From contig JAISCO010000083.1 of NCBI GenBank assembly GCA_031265535.1, positions 1 to 10,531 on the forward strand: 10,531 nt of DNA, in the 5' to 3' direction. This DNA is from Spirochaetaceae bacterium. GTDB lineage: Bacteria; Spirochaetota; Spirochaetia; Treponematales; Breznakiellaceae. Under the pieces are notes generated by a model. The model was not told the DNA's origin, did not search any database, and saw only the letters and a program-made list of their open reading frames with translations. Of this stretch, positions 5,658 to 10,531 are shown piece after piece; the first letter of the stretch is position 1, and the number at the start of each line of letters is the position of its first letter. The position numbers were made by a program, and so were the translations under genes.

Positions 5658-8093
5658 TTATGTTAGTTCCAATATTTCATTATCGACTTCTTCTAAATAT
5701 TTCCGTATCGAAGCCGCTGCGTAAACTGCCTGTTTTACCTTATCACCGATTGTTTTCTGAACAGCAGAAGGCGGTAAAATAATTTTTACATTTCGTAAAT
5801 CAGATGAACGGATACTTTGCAAAATAGACCCGCTTGAAATTCTTTCCAATTGCATTTGTCCGTATTCAGAATTCAGATACGAAACAATATAATAGGGGTT
5901 AATTCCGGGTTTTATTTTTATATAAACCAGAAAACCAGACGCAACACCGCCGGTTAAATCCGGAGGGACATTGGCGGCAATGCCAGAATTGCCGGCGCGA
6001 GTCATAAGAATGACGCTTTCATCAACCTGGTTTTTGATAACCTCTTTATTATCCAACAAAGAAGTTTTTATATATTTCAAATTCTCAAAATTGATGCCTT
6101 CTTTAGTAATACTTTTCACGAGTATATACGGTATGCCCTGCTTCTTTTCAACATAAATAGAAGCGTCTTCAATATTAGCGCCGTTGTGAACAGCGGTAAT
6201 AATATCACCAAATAAAACAATATCATATTTTGATGACTCAATCTTTTCCACATTTACGATATATTTTGACAAATATCTTTTGGCGACAAAACTGGTTTCC
6301 AGTTTCGAAGTATTGATAAAAAAATTGTTGGCATCTGTTTTTTTTGTCTTGTACAAAGGGGCAACATGGGGAATATCGTCATTTCCGGTCTCGCGCCCTT
6401 TCTTATCATGCCCGCAAAATTCATTTATAGAAATAAAAATATCCCTTTTATGAGCCATGCCTTTTTGAACAAAAAGGACATTGGTTTTAATTGTTACATT
6501 GGGGCTAAACGTTTCAAAAGGCAATTCAACAATGGCAAACAAATTGCCCTTGCTTAAAATGTATTGCCGTAAATACTCTTCCTGCTCATTGCCCAATATG
6601 CCGCTGGGCAGCACCATTGCCATCTTTCCGCCGTCTTTAAGGAACGACAAACAACGTTCAATAAAGAGAATTTGCGGTTCTTCCTGTTCTTTTACTTTAT
6701 CGGTCTTTTCCCAGACTTTGGTCTTCTTGTTAAATTTCCATTTATGCCCTACGTCAAATTGCGCCAGTTTTTCCTCTCCGGCTACGGGTATCTTACTGCC
6801 AAAGGGAGGATTTGTCAGTAAAATATCGAAACCGCCCAGGGCAATTTTAGCCGTTGTTTCCGTGTTCCAGTTTTCCGGCAAATCCAGGCTGTCTTCACAA
6901 AATATACCGGTCGTTCCGTCTCCCATTAAATTCATATAGGTTTTCGCAACCTTGCTTAAAAAATAATCTTTATCAATACCACGGAAATTTTTTGTCGCGG
7001 CGTCAATCTTTTTTCTCTCAATATCAGATTTAGACCAACCGAGCTTTTTATATTTTTTATCAATCTGCTCCCACACGAATTTTAATGATTCAATCAAAAA
7101 TCCGCCAGAACCACAAGCGGGGTCAATAATTTTGTCATTTTCACCGGGCTGCAACATATCGACAACCATTTTAACTACATTGCGCGGGGTAAAAAATTGT
7201 CCTTGACCGCCTTTTAGCGCGTGTCCAATAAACGTTTCAAATGCGTCCGCTATAGCGTCCCGTTCACAATTCATTAAAGAATAATTTTGCAGTTCGCCAA
7301 CGACAAACACGAGAGAATGGGTATCAAGATTTATCCGATCATCTTTATCTATAACTTCGGGAAGCGTCCTCTTCACTTCTTCAAACAATTCCATAATTCG
7401 TTTTTCTACATCCTTATGCCTTTCTTCTATTCCCGCCCGAAAACGCACAATATCATTCGGCGGGGTGTATTTTTCGTCATATATCTTACAGAAAATAATA
7501 TTGATAAGCTGCTGGGCGAGAACCTCATCACGGGTTGCGCCCACCGTATTTGCCGCAAGATAATTACGGATTGATTTAAATATTGATTTTAAGTTATGAG
7601 TCGGTTTTAAATTGGCGCGGACAAATTTACCGATGTCTTCTATTCTTTGTCCGAATTGCGGAATGTTGGGAATTTCTTCAAAAATGACTTCCCCGCTTTT
7701 CTTGATAAATTTTCTGATAAAAGCTCTTTCTTCACCGTTAAACCACACGCCGAGATACGCATTTGATAGTGTTAAATAATTTTCGAGCTGTGTCCTTCCG
7801 TCTTTGCGGTTTTTCTTTTTGCACTCTACCACAATATAAAGTTCGGTTTCAATTTTTTTCTCATTTTTAAAAACAGCAATATCAACGGGGTATTCTTTTT
7901 TTATATCTGACGGGCGGAGTTTCACCCGGTATTGTGGATGCGTTTGTATATGCTCTTTTGGATAGCCGTAATCTTCAACCAGTTGTTTTGAGAATGCCTG
8001 TACCGCCTCGATTTCTTCGGGCGTGGCGTTTATTTCCACGCCGGAAATATAATCAATAAGGGTTTCCCCTGCTTTTTTCTTTGAAACGGCCAT
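5658..8093 (-). CDS. Single-chain restriction-modification enzyme: PD-ExK nuclease, N6-adenine methyltransferase and specificity domain
   Basis: The start is ATG 8093 (MAVSKKK), chosen because GAGGAG lies 8 nt upstream; an ATG 10 codons earlier (8123) has no such site. The product is 811 residues. Residues about 70-125 are a type I HsdR N-terminal-like nuclease: Asp71 in VDIAVF and Glu90-Cys-Lys92 in VVECKKK, then TQLENYL. Residues about 170-540 are an HsdM-type methyltransferase, with AdoMet motif DPACGSGGF (324-332) and catalytic NPPF (428-431). Residues about 625-811 resemble one HsdS target-recognition domain plus a helical tail (GNSGIAANVPPDLTGG, SSGSILQSIR). No helicase or translocase is fused or adjacent. 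The architecture therefore fits a type IIG-like enzyme that both methylates adenine and cuts DNA. A lone methyltransferase is the alternative if the nuclease domain is inactive. A 21-bp repeat array lies directly upstream. Confidence 0.87.
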   Translation of the reverse strand: MAVSKKKAGETLIDYISGVEINATPEEIEAVQAFSKQLVEDYGYPKEHIQTHPQYRVKLRPSDIKKEYPVDIAVFKNEKKIETELYIVVECKKKNRKDGRTQLENYLTLSNAYLGVWFNGEERAFIRKFIKKSGEVIFEEIPNIPQFGQRIEDIGKFVRANLKPTHNLKSIFKSIRNYLAANTVGATRDEVLAQQLINIIFCKIYDEKYTPPNDIVRFRAGIEERHKDVEKRIMELFEEVKRTLPEVIDKDDRINLDTHSLVFVVGELQNYSLMNCERDAIADAFETFIGHALKGGQGQFFTPRNVVKMVVDMLQPGENDKIIDPACGSGGFLIESLKFVWEQIDKKYKKLGWSKSDIERKKIDAATKNFRGIDKDYFLSKVAKTYMNLMGDGTTGIFCEDSLDLPENWNTETTAKIALGGFDILLTNPPFGSKIPVAGEEKLAQFDVGHKWKFNKKTKVWEKTDKVKEQEEPQILFIERCLSFLKDGGKMAMVLPSGILGNEQEEYLRQYILSKGNLFAIVELPFETFSPNVTIKTNVLFVQKGMAHKRDIFISINEFCGHDKKGRETGNDDIPHVAPLYKTKKTDANNFFINTSKLETSFVAKRYLSKYIVNVEKIESSKYDIVLFGDIITAVHNGANIEDASIYVEKKQGIPYILVKSITKEGINFENLKYIKTSLLDNKEVIKNQVDESVILMTRAGNSGIAANVPPDLTGGVASGFLVYIKIKPGINPYYIVSYLNSEYGQMQLERISSGSILQSIRSSDLRNVKIILPPSAVQKTIGDKVKQAVYAAASIRKYLEEVDNEILELT

Positions 8094-8158
8094 ATTTTTT
8101 TCTCCTCTATAATTCTCGACCATCTTGTCTTTTCAACGATTTTATCCCCTATGTATCC

Positions 8159-8431
8159 TTTTCGATATAGTAAAACCCTTGTTAGCCCTTCAAAACGTCC
8201 TCGTCGATATTCAGAACATCCTTTTAGACCTAAAAAACCTCTTTTTAGACGTTTCAAAGGTCTATTGAAGTGTTCCGAACTTCCCCCAAGATGTTTTCTG
8301 CCTCCCTGCCTAAGTTCAAAATGTCTTTAGGGATGTTGAAAACGTCTACTTAGAAGTCCAAAACGTCCTTAAACATTGAAAAAACGTCTCTTTTGACGTT
8401 TTAAGCGTCTATTAAGACGCTTTGAAGCTCC
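8159..8431. repeat. Array of 13 degenerate 21-bp tandem repeats upstream of the restriction-modification gene
   Basis: Thirteen consecutive 21-bp units (from 8159, 8180, 8201 and so on to 8411-8431) can be aligned without any insertion or deletion. Most end in AAAACGTC(C/T) or a close variant. A hand consensus of the last 17 bases is AGACGTTCAAAACGTCT, which has dyad symmetry (AGACGTT / AACGTCT). Two weaker units may precede at 8117-8158 and reach the ribosome binding site region of the restriction gene. Individual units vary at many positions. The period is twice the DNA helical repeat, so the T/A tracts lie on one face of the helix. It is not a CRISPR array: there are no conserved repeats with unique spacers. 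Confidence 0.75.
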
Positions 8432-8445
8432 CCCGCCATCCGGGA

Positions 8446-8715
8446 CTATTCGCCGCCGGTCTCACCGTCCGATGCGGCGCCCCGGCGTTTGCCGCTGGGG
8501 AAGCGGGTTTTCAAATCCTCGAAAATCGCCTTTGCCCCCGGAATGTCGTCCCTGGCCGCCGCCTGAACATTGTGATAAAAGGCAAGGGCGGCGTGGAACG
8601 CCTCGCTTCCGGCAGCCATGATTGTATCTTCAACGGCCTCTTCCAGTTGTTTTATCAAGGTCAGAATAGTCCAAAGTCCGTGAGCATACGCAAAATCCAC
8701 ATCGAAAGCCGCCAT
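8446..8715 (-). CDS. C-terminal part of a conserved hypothetical protein, split by frameshift
   Basis: This 89-codon frame starts MAAFDVDFAYAHGLWT and contains GSEAFHAALAFYHNVQAAAR and DIPGAKAIFEDLKTRFP. It looks soluble and helical. The residues encoded directly upstream in this frame (SYLD) continue naturally, and the ATG has no ribosome binding site. It is therefore probably the back half of the gene that starts at 8938, joined if one C of the 6-C run (minus strand, 8733-8728) is removed. From memory, about 160-residue hypothetical proteins with a GSEAY...DIPGAK...L..RFP pattern occur in Bacteroidetes and spirochaetes; no function is known to me. If the split is real, the half-proteins may be non-functional. 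Confidence 0.6.
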   Translation of the reverse strand: MAAFDVDFAYAHGLWTILTLIKQLEEAVEDTIMAAGSEAFHAALAFYHNVQAAARDDIPGAKAIFEDLKTRFPSGKRRGAASDGETGGE

Positions 8716-8716
8716 A

Positions 8717-8938
8717 TCAAGGTAACTGGGGGGTCAATGTCGGGTTGTCGGCGGCGTAATCGTGGGCTTTTTCCACAAACGCGAGGCTTTTGTCTCCCAT
8801 TTTGAGCATAGTTTGGCGCTCGTGCGGGGTCAAAGCGATGATATAAGGCTGTATCTGCTGAATAACAGCGGAAATCTGACTGTGAACCTGCGTTATAGTC
8901 GCGTCCGGTATAGCGGTTGTGTGTTTATCGTTCTTCAT
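8717..8938 (-). CDS. N-terminal part of the same conserved hypothetical protein
   Basis: The 73-residue product starts MKNDKHTTAIPDATITQVHS and includes LTPHERQTMLKMGDKSLAFVEK. ATG 8938 is preferred because AAGGA lies just upstream and the promoter start near 8960 would exclude the longer frame (to 9043). It ends LTPQLP at TGA, one nucleotide before the ATG of the 8446-8715 ORF. Removing one C from the C6 run converts the end to TPSYLDMAAFDVDF and yields one protein of about 164 residues. I infer a single broken gene, or one made by frameshifting, rather than two genes. Confidence 0.62.
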   Translation of the reverse strand: MKNDKHTTAIPDATITQVHSQISAVIQQIQPYIIALTPHERQTMLKMGDKSLAFVEKAHDYAADNPTLTPQLP

Positions 8939-8966
8939 AAGTCCTTCCTTGGGATGAATTTCGGCC

Positions 8967-8995
8967 GGTATACCATAAAAATTGGCTGTCAACAA
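8967..8995 (-). promoter_or_regulatory. Promoter for the frameshifted hypothetical gene
   Basis: The minus strand has an extended -10, TGGTATACC (TATACC 8972-8967), with TTGTTG 17 nt upstream (8995-8990) or TTGACA 14 nt upstream (8992-8987). The predicted start near 8960 leaves a leader of about 22 nt before ATG 8938. Confidence 0.5.
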
Positions 8996-9027
8996 GCGGT
9001 CGGAGGTTAGACTGTTTATTGCCGCCC

Positions 9028-9055
9028 TTGAAAATATTGCCATTAGATGTATAAT
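9028..9055 (+). promoter_or_regulatory. Promoter for the DUF4062 gene
   Basis: TTGAAA (9028-9033) and a perfect TATAAT (9050-9055) are spaced 16 nt apart. The start would be near 9062, about 30 nt before ATG 9093. It is divergent from the 8967-8995 promoter, and the two lie within 90 bp. Confidence 0.65.
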
Positions 9056-9092
9056 ATCATCATAATTCTGAAAGATAAGGAAATGATTTGTT

Positions 9093-10121
9093 ATGGAAAA
9101 GCGGTATCAAGTATTTATCAGCTCTACTTATACAGATTTAGTCGAAGAACGGAATGAAGTCATGCAGGCTCTGCTAGAATTGGAGTGTATGCCATCCGGA
9201 ATGGAATTATTTCCTGCTTCAAATGAAACACAATGGAATTGGATAAAAAAGGTTATTAACGAATCTGATTATTATATTGTTATTGTTGGAGGAAAATATG
9301 GTACTATTTCCGAAGAAATGGGACTGTCATATACAGAAATGGAGTATAGATATGCACTTGAAAAAAATATACCTGTGATTGGCTTTTTGTATGAAGATAT
9401 AAACAAACTTCCATCAGAAAGAACCGAAATTGATGTTGATCGAAGAAGCAAATTAGAAGATTTTCGAGAACTTGTAAAAAAGAAATTGTGTAAATTTTTT
9501 AACAGTCCCAGCGACTTAGGCGCTAAAGTAAGTAGAAGCATGACGCAATTAAAAAAACAATTTCCGGCTATTGGATGGATAAGGGCTGATGTTGTTAATG
9601 ATAATAATTATTCCAAAGAGATATTGCGTCTACGTGATGAAAATGAAGTTTTGCAGAAGGAAATAGAAATTTTGAGCAGCCAAGCGCCAGCCGATACGTT
9701 GTATTTGGAGAGTGGAAAAGATGAGTTTAATGTCGAGTTTGTATTCACAAGGAATAAAATTAATGAAGAAACAGGGCGGTATAGAAAATACAAACAATCT
9801 GCAAGTAGTATAATAATCAGTTGGGATGATTTATTAAAACAGCTTGCACCTAATCTTTTACTTGATGATAATTCATATTATTCAAGGAATAAAGGTAATG
9901 TTTTTATTGGAATTATTATGCGAAAAAGTATACAAAACTTAGAAGAAAAATATCCAGAAGAAAACTTTACTGATTTTTTGATTAGACATGAATCTTTAAA
10001 TACAATATTAATGCAATTCAGGGCACTCAAATATATTACCATTAATAAAGAAGGAAGATGGGAATTAACAAAATATGGTGATAAGTATTATACAGAACTA
10101 ATTGCTATACGAAAAAAATAG
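9093..10121 (+). CDS. DUF4062 domain protein with coiled coil and C-terminal winged-helix-like region, possible defence effector
   Basis: The 342-residue product starts YQVFISSTYTDLVEERNEV (5-23) and includes YIVIVGGKYGTI (61-72) and SYTEMEYRYALEKNIPVIGF (79-98), the hallmark of DUF4062, a Rossmann-like, TIR-related domain. Residues about 174-196 form a short coiled coil (EILRLRDENEVLQKEIEIL). Residues about 210-342 are unrecognised; the end (about 295-342, FRALKYITINKEGRWELT then KYGDKYY) resembles a winged helix. DUF4062 domains often sit at the N-terminus of STAND/NACHT-type and other defence-related proteins, but no NTPase is present here. The start follows AAGGA (9077-9081) by 11 nt. The gene is clearly more AT-rich than galE and is followed by an attC-like element, both suggesting transfer. 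Its activity is unknown. Confidence 0.8.
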   Translation: MEKRYQVFISSTYTDLVEERNEVMQALLELECMPSGMELFPASNETQWNWIKKVINESDYYIVIVGGKYGTISEEMGLSYTEMEYRYALEKNIPVIGFLYEDINKLPSERTEIDVDRRSKLEDFRELVKKKLCKFFNSPSDLGAKVSRSMTQLKKQFPAIGWIRADVVNDNNYSKEILRLRDENEVLQKEIEILSSQAPADTLYLESGKDEFNVEFVFTRNKINEETGRYRKYKQSASSIIISWDDLLKQLAPNLLLDDNSYYSRNKGNVFIGIIMRKSIQNLEEKYPEENFTDFLIRHESLNTILMQFRALKYITINKEGRWELTKYGDKYYTELIAIRKK

Positions 10122-10175
10122 TATTTTTCATATTCTTATTTATAATGATTATTTTCAATAAATTTAGGGGCGTAT

Positions 10176-10359
10176 TGCACATAACGTTTCGGCTGTTTAC
10201 GACGTTTTGGCCGCCCGAATAAGCAAATGCGCAGCATTTGCAGGGCGGACAAAATGTGCCGGAGCAACGGCGTGGGAATGAAGCGTAGCGGAATGACCTA
10301 GCCGTTGCGGAGGCCGAGCCGCCTAAGGCGGCGAAGCGTAAACAGTCCTGTTATGTGCA
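10176..10359. repeat. Nested inverted-repeat element resembling an integron attC site
   Basis: The outer arms are TGCACATAAC (10176-10185) and GTTATGTGCA (10350-10359). A second pair, CTGTTTACG (10193-10201) and CGTAAACAG (10337-10345), is set off by unequal unpaired spacers of 7 and 4 nt. This two-box arrangement with an AAC...GTT core is the attC pattern. The interior folds into further hairpins: CCGCCC/GGGCGG with GCAAATGC/GCATTTGC inside (10211-10248), GCAACGGC/GCCGTTGC (10264-10308) and GCCGCC/GGCGGC (10318-10332). The core GTTATGT departs from GTTRRRY at one position and the element is longer than a typical attC. Alternatives are a MITE-like repeat or a bidirectional terminator between convergent genes. 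The symmetric arms leave orientation unclear. Confidence 0.5.
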
Positions 10360-10371
10360 GTATACCAGTAT

Positions 10372-10531
10372 TTATATTTTATCATCTGTATTATTTAATT
10401 GTTCCATTTTTTCCATTACTTTTTCCATATATTCAGATTTTATTATAACCGTTCCTGCAATAAAATCATGTATTGCTCTTTTTCTTTTATTAAATAACAA
10501 TACAATAAATTCACTCCAAAACCATATGTTG
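10372..10531 (-). CDS. C-terminal end of an RDD-family membrane protein (partial)
   Basis: The frame enters from the right window edge and ends at TAA 10374-10372, giving 52 residues. It reads WFWSEFIVLLFNKRKRAIHD followed by FIAGTVIIK. The RAxHDxxAGTVVI pattern is typical of the last conserved segment of RDD proteins, small integral membrane proteins with a core Arg-Asp-Asp motif (outside this window). The polar tail (SEYMEKVMEKMEQLNN) would be cytoplasmic. It converges on the DUF4062 gene, with the attC-like element between them, and its stop lies 12 nt from the element. If the element is an attC, this could be its cassette gene on the minus strand. Confidence 0.7.
   Translation of the reverse strand, partial: NIWFWSEFIVLLFNKRKRAIHDFIAGTVIIKSEYMEKVMEKMEQLNNTDDKI

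Noticed and set aside
5526..5660. TTGCATATAATG at about 5527 and AGTTATGTTAG at about 5655 as arms of a second attC-like site
   Set aside because: The arms are not well complementary and no inner L-like box pair is present between them.
8030..8257. Minus-strand ORF with heptad-like repeats (RLKRGFLGLKG, EYRRGRFEGLTR) through the 21-bp array, and an opposite plus-strand frame from 8151
   Set aside because: Because 21 is a multiple of 3, any frame across the array gives a 7-residue periodicity. Stops occur within the array, the ORF overlaps the restriction gene, and no ribosome binding site is seen.
8159..8431. The 21-bp array as a CRISPR
   Set aside because: Units are contiguous and degenerate throughout, with no alternation of a conserved repeat and unique spacers, and no cas genes nearby.
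8422..9010. Plus-strand ORFs at 8422-8805 and 8762-9010
   Set aside because: They are antisense to the frameshifted hypothetical gene, whose minus-strand frames have better starts, a promoter and a natural protein composition.
9005..9013. GTTAGAC, a perfect match to the integron core GTTRRRY
   Set aside because: A 7-mer with this degeneracy is expected about ten times in a window this size, and no matching left arm or stem is present.

Overview
The window looks like an accessory region of a diderm (outer-membrane) bacterium. My best guess is a spirochaete of the Treponema type. The reasons are a POTRA plus beta-barrel outer-membrane protein with a 14-G homopolymer at its start, moderate and patchy GC content, many small toxin-antitoxin-like genes, GC-rich intergenic repeats and an integron-attC-like element. 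No rRNA or phylogenetic marker is present, so this placement is an inference.

Layout. Positions 1-353 hold no clear gene: there is a GC hairpin, a 14-bp tandem repeat and a GC-rich dispersed repeat. A 19-codon leader ORF (354-413) with a strong ribosome binding site ends just after a run of 14 G. The outer-membrane protein ORF (430-1665) starts 16 nt downstream in another frame, and removing one G fuses the two. On the minus strand, 1809-3469 carries a MazF-like toxin, a Phd/YefM-like antitoxin, an ImmA/IrrE-type metallopeptidase whose first 24 codons are cut off by an in-frame TAG, and a small unknown ORF. Positions 3470-4511 have no intact gene; they hold a relic of a MazF gene and several GC-rich dispersed repeats. 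A UDP-glucose 4-epimerase (galE-like, 4512-5510, plus) follows.

Positions 5658-8093 (minus) encode a single-chain restriction-modification enzyme: PD-ExK nuclease domain, N6-adenine methyltransferase, one target-recognition domain. Its upstream region (8159-8431) is a strictly phased array of 13 degenerate 21-bp repeats. Next come two minus-strand ORFs (8446-8938) that read as one gene split by a frameshift at a 6-C run, then a divergent promoter pair. A DUF4062 protein (9093-10121, plus) is followed by a 184-bp nested inverted-repeat element that resembles an integron attC site. The window ends inside an RDD-family membrane protein on the minus strand.

How it fits together. Most of the content is typical of a defence or adaptive island: a toxin-antitoxin pair, an ImmA-like regulator, a one-protein restriction system, a DUF4062 protein of the kind found in defence-related multidomain proteins, and a candidate cassette recombination site. 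Many reading frames are broken or on the edge of being broken (poly-G, poly-C, in-frame TAG, toxin relic), suggesting phase variation, decay, or both.
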